A stretch of DNA of 64,000 nt, from NCBI RefSeq assembly GCF_000702305.1, contig NZ_JNLC01000016.1:300499-364498 (forward strand). Reading direction: 5' to 3'. Positions 36,962 to 45,914 of the stretch are shown piece by piece. The stretch is from Allobosea sp. 117. Its GTDB lineage: Bacteria; Pseudomonadota; Alphaproteobacteria; Rhizobiales; Xanthobacteraceae. A model generated the notes under the pieces. That model was not told the origin of the DNA and ran no database searches. It worked only from the letters and a program-made list of their open reading frames with translations. Made by a program: the position numbers and the translations under genes. The first letter of the stretch is position 1. The number at the start of each line of letters is the position of its first letter.

Positions 36962-38497
36962 ATGGCCCACGAGGGAATGCTGGCCGAACTTGACGGCCGT
37001 CGCAAAGCCGCGCGCCGCATGGGCGGCCCCGACAAGCTCGCCAAGCGTGCCGAGCGCGGCCAGCTCAACGCGCAGGAACGTCTCGACACCCTCCTCGACC
37101 CCGGCAGCTTCTTCGAGGTCGGCCTGCTCGGCGCCTCCGGCGTGTTCGAGGCCGATGTCGAGGCGACTCCGCGCGACGGCAAACTGACCGGCTTCGGCAG
37201 GATCGAGGGACGTGACGTCGGCGTGGTGGTGAACGACTTCACCACCAAGGGCGCCTCCACCAGCGCCACCAACTCCAAGAAGATGGGCTATATCCGCCGC
37301 ATCTCGACCGAGCGCGGCATGCCTTTCGTCCATATCGGCGAATCGACCGGCGCCCGCCTGCCCGACGCGATGGGTTCGAAGGGCATGGGTGCGCTGCTCG
37401 GCAACGACACCACCCAGTTCCGCCGCATGCGCGACACGCCCTGGGTGGCGGCGGCGCTCGACACCTCCTTCGGCTCCTCCGCCTGGATGTGCTGCTGCGC
37501 CGACTTCGCGGTGATGAAGAAGGGCTCGATCATGTCGGTGTCGAGCCCACGCCTCGTCTCCATGGCCATCGGTGAGAAGGTCGATCTCGAGGAGCTCGGG
37601 GGCTGGCGCCTGCATGCCGAGCAGACCGGCCTGATCGACCATTTCGTCGACACCGATGCCGAGGCCATGGAAGCGATCCGTCGCTTCCTCTCCTACATGC
37701 CGAGCCACAATGGCGAGATGGCGCCGCGACAGCCCGTCACCGAAGGTTCCGGCGACAATCAGGAGCGCATCCTCGACGTGCTGCCGGAGAAGCGCACGCA
37801 GGTCTACAGCATGAAGAAGATCATCGAGATCCTCTTCGACGTCGGCAGCTTCTTCGAGATGAAGCCGCGCTTCGGCAAGTCGGCGGTGGTCGGCCTCGCG
37901 AGGCTCGACGGGCAGGCGGTCGGCGTTATCGCCAACAATCCGCAGGTCGGCGGCGGCGCGCTCTCGGCCGAGGCCTGCCGCAAGATCATCGACCTGACCG
38001 TGCTCTGCGACAGCTTTAACCTGCCGATCATCCGGCTGATGGACACCCCCGGCTTCGTGGTCGGCACCGACGCGGAACGGCGCGGCGCGCCCGGGCAGAT
38101 CATGAACTTCATGAACGCCACCTGCCTCACCACCGTGCCCTCGATCACCGTGGTGTGCCGCAAGGCCTATGGTCGCGCCTATGTCGCGATGGGCGGCGGC
38201 GCCCACAACGACGCGATGATCGCCTGGCCGAACGCCGAGGTGAGCTTCATGGACCCGGTGTTCGCGACCAACATCGTGCACAACCTCTCCGCCGGGCAAG
38301 AGGGCTTCGAGGATGCGCTGGCGCATATCCAGAAGGACCTCGAGATCTGGGACATGGCGCGCATCTTCTCCGCGCAGGACGTGGTGAAGCCGCAGGAAAC
38401 CCGCGCCTGGATCATCCGCATGCTGGACATCCAGCGCCGGCGCCGCTCCGGCGGCATCGGCCAGCACCTGATGCGCACCTGGCCGACGAGCTACTGA
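36962..38497 (+). CDS. Acyl-CoA carboxylase carboxyltransferase subunit (PccB-type)
   Basis: The carboxyltransferase part of a biotin-dependent acyl-CoA carboxylase, 511 residues, both crotonase-like halves in one chain. Seen: AKRAERGQLNAQERLDTLLDPGSFFEVG, then HIGESTGARLPDAMG in the N-half and IIRLMDTPGFVVGTDAERRGAPGQIMNFM in the C-half. The stretch RKAYGRAYVAMGGGAHNDAMIAWPNAEVSFMDP corresponds to the propionyl-CoA carboxylase RKAYGGAYIAM...WPTAE region but differs in its surroundings, so substrate preference may differ. Its biotin carboxylase (41643-43004) and biotin carrier (43011-43232) are on the opposite strand of the same island. Starts 30 bases after the enolase-family gene. Confidence 0.88.
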   Translation: MAHEGMLAELDGRRKAARRMGGPDKLAKRAERGQLNAQERLDTLLDPGSFFEVGLLGASGVFEADVEATPRDGKLTGFGRIEGRDVGVVVNDFTTKGASTSATNSKKMGYIRRISTERGMPFVHIGESTGARLPDAMGSKGMGALLGNDTTQFRRMRDTPWVAAALDTSFGSSAWMCCCADFAVMKKGSIMSVSSPRLVSMAIGEKVDLEELGGWRLHAEQTGLIDHFVDTDAEAMEAIRRFLSYMPSHNGEMAPRQPVTEGSGDNQERILDVLPEKRTQVYSMKKIIEILFDVGSFFEMKPRFGKSAVVGLARLDGQAVGVIANNPQVGGGALSAEACRKIIDLTVLCDSFNLPIIRLMDTPGFVVGTDAERRGAPGQIMNFMNATCLTTVPSITVVCRKAYGRAYVAMGGGAHNDAMIAWPNAEVSFMDPVFATNIVHNLSAGQEGFEDALAHIQKDLEIWDMARIFSAQDVVKPQETRAWIIRMLDIQRRRRSGGIGQHLMRTWPTSY

Positions 38498-38508
38498 GGG
38501 GGAACGCC

Positions 38509-40707
38509 ATGACGATCCAGGATGTCCAGACCCTGCGCTCCGTCTCGTCCGCAAGCCTGTTCGCGCAGGCCCGTGCGGAGGGCCGCTCCAGCCTCGACGA
38601 GGCGGCCGGCAAGGCGCTGCTGGCCGATTTCGGCATCCGCGTGCCGCGCTCGCGCGTGGCCCGCACGGCCGAGGAGGCCGGCCGGATCGCCGATGAGCTG
38701 ACCGGCCCCTTCGTGGTCAAGGTCGTTTCGCCGGACATCCTGCACAAATCGGACGCCGGCGGCGTCGCGCTGCGCCTTGCAGATGGCCCTGCGGTGAAGG
38801 CGGCGGTCGAGGCGATGGCGGTTAAGCCGAAGATCGCCGGCGCTCTTGTCGAGGGCTGGCTGGTCGAGGAGATGGCGCCCGCAGGGCGCGAGATGGTGAT
38901 CGGCGGCTATCGCGATCCGCAGTTCGGACCGATGCTGATGGTCGGCCTCGGCGGCATTTTCGTCGAGGTTCTGCACGACGTCGCCTTCCGCATCTGTCCG
39001 ATCGACGCGGCGCAGGCCGAGGCCATGCTCGGCGAGCTCAAGGGCCGTGCGCTGCTGAGGGGCGCGCGCGGTGAGGCCGCCGTCGACGAGGCGGCGCTGA
39101 TCGACGTGATGCTGCGCATCGGCGGGCCGGACGGGCTGCTGATGCGCCACGCCGACGAGATCGCCGAGCTGGACCTCAATCCGGTCATCGTCTCGGCGAA
39201 TGGGGCGGTGGCGGTCGATGCGCGGGTGATCCTCGCCCCGGATTCCGCAGGCGAGGTCGGAAAGGCGCAGTCCGCCTCCCCGCTCGACACGTTCCGCCCC
39301 CTGTTCGAGCCGAAGACGGTCGCAGTGCTCGGCGCGTCGACCAAGGACGTCGCCATCGCCAACACCTTCGTCCGCCGCATGAAGGCGTTCGGCTATAGCG
39401 GCGCGCTCTATCCGATCCATCCGAACGCGACCGAGATCGAGGGGCTGAAGGCCTATCCCAGCCTCGCTCATACGCCGGAGCCGGTCGACTACGCCTATAT
39501 CGCGGTGGGAGCGGAGCGCATTCCAGGCATCCTCGCGGGAGCGAATGGCCGCTGCGCCATCGCGCAGGTGATCTCCTCCGGCTTCGGCGAGGTGGAGGAA
39601 GGCAAGGCGCTGCAGGAGGCGCTTGTCGAGGGCGCGAAGGCGGGCGGCGTGCGCGTGCTCGGGCCGAACTGCCTCGGCACCTATTCGCCGCGTGGCGGTC
39701 TCACCTTCCCGGCCGACGCGCCCAGGGAAGTCGGCAGCATCGGCATAGTCTCGCAGTCGGGCGGGCTCACCACCGACATCATCAAGCGCGGCGAATGGCG
39801 GGGCCTGCGCTTCAGCGGCGCGGTGACCATCGGCAACAGCGCCGACGTGAAGCCGCACGAGCTGGTGGCCTATTATCTCGAGGACCCGCAGACCCGCGCG
39901 ATCGGCCTCTATCTCGAGGACGTCAAGCAGGGGCGCGTGTTCTTCGAGATGCTGCGCGGCGCGAAGAAGCCCATCGTCATCCTCAAGGGCGGACGCTCAA
40001 ACCTCGGCCGCCTCGCCGCCGCCTCGCATACCGGAGCGCTGGCCGGCGACGAGAAGGGCTGGGACGCGCTTCAGCAGCAGACGCCGGCCTTGCTGGTCTC
40101 GACCGTCGACGAGTTCATCGACCTCCTGCTGGCGCTCCAGCATTTCGAGCTGCGGCCCGAGCGGCCGACCCGCGCGGTCACGCTGTTCGGCAATGGCGGC
40201 GGATCGAGCGTGCTCGGCACCGACGCCTTCGCGGAGGCGGGGCTCGACGTCGCCCCCTACCCCGACGAGGCCCGGATGCATCTCGAAGCGCTCAAGCTGC
40301 CGCCCGGCACCAGCGTCGCCAACCCGATCGACACGCCGGTGCGTACGCTGCAGGAGAAGGAGGGCTTCGTCGCCGGCGAGATCCTCGACATCGTCTACGC
40401 CCATGCGCGCCCCGACGCGGTGGCGATGCATCTGAACCTCGCCGCCTTCGTCGGCCGCGGCTCGGTCGATCCGGTCGACAATCTCTTCGCGGTCATCGAG
40501 CAGACGCAGGCGCGCTGGCCGGGGCTCGCGCATTTCGCGCTCGCCTTGCGCACGGACGGCTCGCCGGAGCTCGACGACCGGCGCCGGCACTATCGCGAGA
40601 AGGCGCGCCAGGTCGGCGTGCCGGTGTTCGAGGAGATCGCGCCGATGGCGCGGGCGCTCGCCGGCGTCGGCCATCTGGAGAGGCGGATGAGCGAGCGGCA
40701 GGGCTGA
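38509..40707 (+). CDS. ADP-forming acyl-CoA synthetase, ATP-grasp domain first
   Basis: A 732-residue NDP-forming acyl-CoA synthetase that activates a carboxylic acid with ATP and CoA through a phosphohistidine. Domain order is ATP-grasp (about residues 20-225: FVVKVVSPDILHKSDAGGVAL, MVIGGYRDPQFGPMLMVGLGG, LDLNPVIV), then a CoA-binding Rossmann domain (VAVLGASTKDVAIANTFVRR, GPNCLGTYSP), then the ligase domain with the phospho-His in AASHTGALAGDEKG. Many bacterial one-chain enzymes have the reverse order. Start ATG 38509, with GAGGGGG upstream, 11 bases after the carboxyltransferase, so the two are coupled. Substrate unknown. Confidence 0.88.
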   Translation: MTIQDVQTLRSVSSASLFAQARAEGRSSLDEAAGKALLADFGIRVPRSRVARTAEEAGRIADELTGPFVVKVVSPDILHKSDAGGVALRLADGPAVKAAVEAMAVKPKIAGALVEGWLVEEMAPAGREMVIGGYRDPQFGPMLMVGLGGIFVEVLHDVAFRICPIDAAQAEAMLGELKGRALLRGARGEAAVDEAALIDVMLRIGGPDGLLMRHADEIAELDLNPVIVSANGAVAVDARVILAPDSAGEVGKAQSASPLDTFRPLFEPKTVAVLGASTKDVAIANTFVRRMKAFGYSGALYPIHPNATEIEGLKAYPSLAHTPEPVDYAYIAVGAERIPGILAGANGRCAIAQVISSGFGEVEEGKALQEALVEGAKAGGVRVLGPNCLGTYSPRGGLTFPADAPREVGSIGIVSQSGGLTTDIIKRGEWRGLRFSGAVTIGNSADVKPHELVAYYLEDPQTRAIGLYLEDVKQGRVFFEMLRGAKKPIVILKGGRSNLGRLAAASHTGALAGDEKGWDALQQQTPALLVSTVDEFIDLLLALQHFELRPERPTRAVTLFGNGGGSSVLGTDAFAEAGLDVAPYPDEARMHLEALKLPPGTSVANPIDTPVRTLQEKEGFVAGEILDIVYAHARPDAVAMHLNLAAFVGRGSVDPVDNLFAVIEQTQARWPGLAHFALALRTDGSPELDDRRRHYREKARQVGVPVFEEIAPMARALAGVGHLERRMSERQG

Positions 40708-40736
40708 GGAGGCCGGGCCGGAACCGGGCCGGGCGT

Positions 40737-41609
40737 TCAGCTCAGCCCGGTGCGCTCCTTGAAGGATTTCTGCTGGTCGGGCGAGAAGATGGCGAGCCGC
40801 AGATCGCGCAGATGGGGGCCGAAGGCCGCATCGATCTCCGAACCGAAGCGCGCGAAGATCTCGGCCATGTAGAAGTCATGCCGCACCAGAGATTCCGCCA
40901 TGGTGACGATCGGCCGGTTGCGCGTATAGGCGGCCACGACGTCGCCTTCGATCGCCGCGGTCAGCGTCTCGACATGGTCGATGGCGAGGGTGAAGAGGTT
41001 GTCGGTCGTGCCCATGCGCACGCCATTGCCCTCGTGGATATAGACCCGGCAGTTGTCGCTGAAGCGGAACTCCTCGGCGTCCGGTCCGAACAGCACGATG
41101 AATACGTCGTTGCCGCGCAGAGCTGCGGCACGCAGCGCCTCCTTGTGGCGGCGCAGAACGACGTCGCTCGCCTTCACCCATACGGACTGGCGGCTGTTGG
41201 CGATCAGCGACTCGATCTTGCTGTGCACGGCAACTTCGCCGCGCAGCGTCCAGACATACTGGTCGTCGCCGACGGGCGTGAGGGTCGCGAGCTTCTCCGC
41301 GAGATCGACGCAAAGAGCGCGCGTCTGCTGCGACAGCGCCGCCAGGAAATCGTGCGGCTGGGCCGCCACGTAGCGGACCGGATTCTCGCTGACCGGCAGC
41401 ACGGCGCCGCGCTGCGCCAACGCCTCCAGCGCGTGATAGGTGTTCGGCCGCGGGACATTGGCGCCCTTGGAGATTTCATAGGCCGTCGAAGGCGGCATGC
41501 GCAGCAGTTGCACATAGATCTTCGCCTCGTATTCGGTGAAGCCGAGGCGCTTCAGATCGCCGATGAAATCGGGCGAGTCGGTTGCCGCTATGGCGAGCTT
41601 GCCGGCCAA
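40737..41609 (-). CDS. TrmB-type transcriptional regulator
   Basis: A 290-residue regulator. The N-terminal winged helix is TrmB-like: FIGDLKRLGFTEYEAKIYVQLLRMPPSTAYEISKGANVPRPNTYHALEALAQRGAV. A helical region and a C-terminal effector-like domain follow (VWVKASDVVLRRHKEALRAAA, phospholipase-D-like, as in many TrmB proteins). Cluster position, just downstream of the biotin carboxylase on the same strand, suggests it controls the island. Two operator-like sites fit a dimeric DNA-binding protein. TrmB proteins can repress or activate, so direction is unknown; the operator position over the promoters favours repression. Confidence 0.86.
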   Translation of the reverse strand: MAGKLAIAATDSPDFIGDLKRLGFTEYEAKIYVQLLRMPPSTAYEISKGANVPRPNTYHALEALAQRGAVLPVSENPVRYVAAQPHDFLAALSQQTRALCVDLAEKLATLTPVGDDQYVWTLRGEVAVHSKIESLIANSRQSVWVKASDVVLRRHKEALRAAALRGNDVFIVLFGPDAEEFRFSDNCRVYIHEGNGVRMGTTDNLFTLAIDHVETLTAAIEGDVVAAYTRNRPIVTMAESLVRHDFYMAEIFARFGSEIDAAFGPHLRDLRLAIFSPDQQKSFKERTGLS

Positions 41610-41642
41610 ATCTTTCTCCTTGCGCAGGCCGGCCGCGTGACC

Positions 41643-43004
<1,362 letters not shown>

Positions 43005-43010
43005 GGCCGA

Positions 43011-43232
43011 CTACGCCTTTATGCGGGCGACCACGGTGCCCTCGGTCACCGTCTGGCCTTCCTCAACGAGGATCTCCACGATCTCGCCGCTCTCCGGCGC
43101 GGAGACTGGAATCTCCATCTTCATGGATTCGAGAATCAGGATCGGTTCGTCCTCGCCGACCTCATCCCCGACAACCCGTTCGATCTTCCAGACGTTGCCG
43201 GTGATCTCGGTCTTGACCTCGACGATGGCCAT
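43011..43232 (-). CDS. Stand-alone biotin carboxyl carrier domain
   Basis: A 73-residue biotinyl domain protein. The biotin-accepting lysine is in LILESMKMEIPV, with the flanking VGDEVGEDEP and EGQTVTEGTVVARI repeats of the lipoyl/biotinyl hammerhead fold. The minimal size, with no Ala/Pro-rich linker, is unlike AccB (about 150 residues). Start ATG at 43232 with GGGAGGAA upstream; a longer reading from 43319 runs through the operator and is rejected. It is the first gene of the minus-strand run carrier-carboxylase-regulator, with a promoter whose -35 lies in operator site 2. Confidence 0.93.
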   Translation of the reverse strand: MAIVEVKTEITGNVWKIERVVGDEVGEDEPILILESMKMEIPVSAPESGEIVEILVEEGQTVTEGTVVARIKA

Positions 43233-43276
43233 TCTTTTCCTCCCAGGCTTCCGGCTTCGATGCGCCGCGTTCGGCA

Positions 43277-43305
43277 TTGACGTCATGATAGGCTGAGCCA
43301 ATAGT
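43277..43305 (+). promoter_or_regulatory. Candidate promoter for the MaoC-type gene
   Basis: TTGACG (43277-43282) and AATAGT (43300-43305) are separated by 17 bases. The -10 overlaps the first bases of the operator palindrome at 43303. The start codon of the MaoC-type gene is 38 bases past the -10, with GGGAG as Shine-Dalgarno. Confidence 0.45.
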
Positions 43306-43313
43306 AGTTGCAA
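43285..43313 (-). promoter_or_regulatory. Candidate promoter for the biotin carrier-carboxylase-regulator run
   Basis: On the minus strand TTGCAA (43308-43313 on plus) and TATCAT (43285-43290 on plus) are separated by 17 bases. The -35 lies inside operator site 2. The carrier start codon at 43232 is 53 bases downstream. Confidence 0.5.
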
Positions 43314-43324
43314 TAACAACTACT
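43303..43324. promoter_or_regulatory. Operator-like palindrome 2 in a divergent promoter
   Basis: AGTAGTTG and its exact complement CAACTACT flank CAATAA. The 22-bp site lies between the carrier gene (minus) and the MaoC-type gene (plus), overlapping the -35 of one promoter and the -10 of the other. It matches site 1 (35765-35786) at 18 of 22 positions. This is a textbook place for a repressor to control both directions. The TrmB-type protein is the only regulator gene in the island. Confidence 0.7.
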
Positions 43325-43342
43325 GACAGGGAGACACGTGCG

Positions 43343-44173
43343 ATGGAAGGCATCGAAAGCTGGATCGGCCGCACCGAGACGGCGACGACGCGGCTGGACG
43401 GCTGGCCGCTCGCCGGACTAATGGCGACGCTCGATCTCGATGCGGCTGTCGACGACGGCGCGATCCTGCCGCCGACCGCTCATTGGCTCTATTTCCAGCC
43501 TTCGGCGCCCCAATCGATGCTGGGCGAGGACGGCCACCCGCAGCGCGGCGGCTTCCTGCCCCCGATCGAGCTGCCGCGGCGCATGTGGGCGGCCAGCGAG
43601 ATCGCCTACCATCTGCCATTGCGCGTCGGCGACGTGATCGAGAAGCGCTCGTGCATCGCCGACGTGTCGGTGAAGCAGGGCCGCAGCGGCACCCTCGCCT
43701 TCGTCACCGTGACGCATGACTATGTGCGCAACGGCACGGTGCTTCTCTCGGAGGCGCAGAAGCTCGTCTATCGCGATGCGCCGGCGCCCGGCGAGCCCGC
43801 TCCACCGCCCCAGCCGACGCCGGAGGGAGGGCTCTGGTCGCACCCCGCAACTCCCGATTCCCGCATGCTTTTCCGCTACTCGGCGGTGACCTTCAACGCC
43901 CACCGCATCCACTATGACGCGCCCTATGCCGTTGAAATCGAAGGGTATCCGGGGATCGTGGTGCATGGTCAACTGACCGCGACGCTGCTGATTCACGCCC
44001 TGATCAAGGAGAAGCCCGAAATGCGGATCGGTTCCTACGCCTTCCGGGCCGTGCGGCCGATCTTCGCCGGCACGCCGATCCGGCTGGAAGGCAAGGCGGA
44101 CGGGAACGGCTTCCGACTTTGGGCGCGGGACGAGACCGGGGCCCTGTGCGTCGAGGGACAGGTCCGACCGTGA
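43343..44173 (+). CDS. MaoC/FAS1-like acyl-CoA hydratase (mesaconyl/itaconyl-CoA hydratase type)
   Basis: A 276-residue double hot-dog protein. The N-terminal half has the FAS1-like dehydratase region PPIELPRRMWAASEIAYHLPLRVGDVIEKRS and QGRSGTLAFVTVTHDYVRNG; the second half holds FNAHRIHYDAPYAVEIEGYPGIVVHGQL, with the hydratase-type His and Asp. Architecture resembles mesaconyl-C4-CoA hydratase and itaconyl-CoA hydratase (citramalyl-CoA forming). A role in hydrating a CoA thioester fits the carboxylase and synthetase in the island. The substrate is not known. First gene of a plus-strand run with a 4-base overlap into the next gene. Confidence 0.85.
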   Translation: MEGIESWIGRTETATTRLDGWPLAGLMATLDLDAAVDDGAILPPTAHWLYFQPSAPQSMLGEDGHPQRGGFLPPIELPRRMWAASEIAYHLPLRVGDVIEKRSCIADVSVKQGRSGTLAFVTVTHDYVRNGTVLLSEAQKLVYRDAPAPGEPAPPPQPTPEGGLWSHPATPDSRMLFRYSAVTFNAHRIHYDAPYAVEIEGYPGIVVHGQLTATLLIHALIKEKPEMRIGSYAFRAVRPIFAGTPIRLEGKADGNGFRLWARDETGALCVEGQVRP

Positions 44174-45045
44174 GTCCTTCGGAAGCGGTGGACTTCATCG
44201 CGGCTGCCGATGCCCGCGCCGACCACCGCACGACCAGTCAGCCCGATAAGCGCGCTGTCTGGCGGCTCTTCGGCGCTGGCCCTCCGCTCGTGCTGCTGCA
44301 TGGCGGCTTCGGAAGCTGGCTGCACTGGCTGCCGATGCTTGATCTGCTGAGCCACGACTTCCGCCTTGCCGTGCCGGACATGCCGGGCTTCGGGCAATCC
44401 GATCCGATACCGCCCGGTGCGACACCGGAACTGATCGCCGACCGCCTCGCTTTGGGAATCGGGGAATTGTTCGGCGACGCACCAGTCCGGCTCGCCGGCT
44501 TCTCCTTCGGCGGGCTGGTCGCCGCGTATCTATCGGTCCGCCTCGGCTCGCGCCTCGCCGGGCTGGTACTGGTGGCGAGCGGCGGCCTCGGCGTCGAGCG
44601 CGAGCCGCTCGACATGCGGAGCCGCCGCCGCGACATGAGCGAGGACGATCTGCGCGCCATGCACGCGCACAATCTGCGCACGCTGATGGTGCGTGATCCG
44701 GAAAAAGCCGACGCGCTCGCGGTCGAGATCCAGATGCGCAACACCTCGCGTCGGCCGGGCCTCGTCAGCCGCGACTTCTCGCGCAGCCGGACCACGCTGA
44801 AGCTGATCGCCGACCTCAAGGCGCCGGTGGCGGCGGCGTGGGGCGAACAGGACCCAACCGTGGTGCCACATCTCGATGAGCGGGTGGCGGCGCTGCGCGC
44901 GGCGCGGCCCGATGCCGCCACGCTCATCCTGAAGGGCTGCGGTCACTGGATCATGCAGGAGAGGCCGGCCGAGCTCGCCGGCTTCATCACCGAAGCCTTC
45001 AAGCGGGACGCACCCGCCAATGCACAACGGGAGAACGACCAATGA
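44170..45045 (+). CDS. Alpha/beta hydrolase
   Basis: A 291-residue alpha/beta hydrolase. The oxyanion segment is VLLHGGFGSWLHW, the nucleophile elbow is RLAGFSFGGLVAA (G-x-S-x-G, Ser the nucleophile), the acid is in WGEQDPTVVP and the His in LKGCGHWIMQE. The whole triad is present. Its fold is closest to meta-cleavage-product hydrolases and lactonases, but the pocket cannot be read. It may hydrolyse a lactone, ester or CoA thioester in the island pathway. The GTG start overlaps the upstream stop (GTGA) and the end overlaps the SDR by 4 bases (ATGA), so the three genes are translationally coupled. Confidence 0.87.
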   Translation: MSPSEAVDFIAAADARADHRTTSQPDKRAVWRLFGAGPPLVLLHGGFGSWLHWLPMLDLLSHDFRLAVPDMPGFGQSDPIPPGATPELIADRLALGIGELFGDAPVRLAGFSFGGLVAAYLSVRLGSRLAGLVLVASGGLGVEREPLDMRSRRRDMSEDDLRAMHAHNLRTLMVRDPEKADALAVEIQMRNTSRRPGLVSRDFSRSRTTLKLIADLKAPVAAAWGEQDPTVVPHLDERVAALRAARPDAATLILKGCGHWIMQERPAELAGFITEAFKRDAPANAQRENDQ

Positions 45046-45800
45046 CAAATCAAGGAGAACTGGCCGGCCGGGTGGCGCTCGTCACCGGCGCGGCGCGCAA
45101 TATCGGGCGCGCCATCGCGGTCGGGCTGGCGCAGGGTGGCGCCAATGTGGTGGTGCATGCCCGCTCCTCCGCCGACGCGGCGGAAGAGACCGCCGCGCTC
45201 TGCCGCGCCGCCGCCCCGGATGCGCAGGCCGTCGTGACGCTTGCCGACCTGACCGAGCCGGAAGACGTAAAGGCGATGATGGCGGCGATCGAGACGCGCT
45301 TCGGCAAGCTCGACATCCTCGTGCACAGCGCCGCCGAGCGCGCCGACGCCCCCTTCGAGAGCATCAGCTACGAGGACTGGCGGCGCATCGTGGCGAGCAT
45401 CCTCGACAGCGCCTTCCTGTGCGACCAGGCGGCGATGCCGCTGCTGCGCCGGAGCGACACCGCCAGCATCCTGCATATAGGCGGGGTGGCGGGGCATGCC
45501 GGAGTGCGCCACCGCCCGCACGTCTCCGCCGCGAAGGCCGGCATCGCCGGGCTGACCCGCGCGCTGGCGGCCGAGTTCGCTCCCGAGGGCATCACGGTGA
45601 ACTGCCTGTCGCCGGGCTATATGGAAACCGCGCGAAAGGGCCATCTGCCGGAGCATTTCCGCGAGCGCCCCGTTCCGCTGGGGCGGCCGGGGCAGCCGAC
45701 GGAGCTCGCCGACATGGCGCGCTTCCTCGTCGGCCCCTCGGGACGCTTCGTCACCGGGCAGGTGATCCACTTCAACGGCGGCTGGCATATGGCCGGCTGA
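45042..45800 (+). CDS. SDR family oxidoreductase of the catabolic island
   Basis: A 252-residue short-chain dehydrogenase with VTGAARNIGRAIAVGLAQGG as NAD(P) loop, VHSAAERADA (in place of NNAG), and active-site Tyr-Lys positions read as H-V-S-A-A-K (RPHVSAAKAG). The canonical Tyr is replaced by His, and Ser is in ILHIGGVAGH, where the Ser is missing too. These changes in the catalytic triad are unusual and may mean altered chemistry or a non-catalytic role; they should be checked in an alignment. Last gene of the plus-strand run; a long palindrome follows 36 bases after the stop. Confidence 0.82.
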   Translation: MTNQGELAGRVALVTGAARNIGRAIAVGLAQGGANVVVHARSSADAAEETAALCRAAAPDAQAVVTLADLTEPEDVKAMMAAIETRFGKLDILVHSAAERADAPFESISYEDWRRIVASILDSAFLCDQAAMPLLRRSDTASILHIGGVAGHAGVRHRPHVSAAKAGIAGLTRALAAEFAPEGITVNCLSPGYMETARKGHLPEHFRERPVPLGRPGQPTELADMARFLVGPSGRFVTGQVIHFNGGWHMAG

Positions 45801-45836
45801 CCGGTCGCCGGATCGCCCGGACACACCACACGCATC

Positions 45837-45869
45837 GCGCGATAGGCGATCCGGATCGACCTATCGCGC
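45837..45869. repeat. Long near-perfect palindrome between the island and soeA
   Basis: GCGCGATAGG (45837-45846) and CCTATCGCGC (45860-45869) are exact complements. The 13-base spacer holds CGATCC and GGATCG, also complementary, so only one A is unpaired in the centre. The 33-base element could be a strong terminator for the MaoC-hydrolase-SDR run (no U-tract), an operator for soeABC or a dispersed repeat. It is 45 bases before the soeA start. Confidence 0.6.
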
Positions 45870-45914
45870 CATTCGATCATCTTAATCTGAATCATATATT
45901 AGACCGATTGTAAG

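Noticed and set aside
40708..40736. GC-rich repeat between the acyl-CoA synthetase and the TrmB-type gene as terminator
   Set aside because: It is mostly a direct repeat of CCGGGCCGG with no good stem-loop and no T-tract on either strand.
43278..43285. TGACGTCA palindrome near operator site 2
   Set aside because: It resembles a eukaryotic CRE, but 8-bp palindromes occur by chance and it overlaps predicted promoter elements that explain the position.
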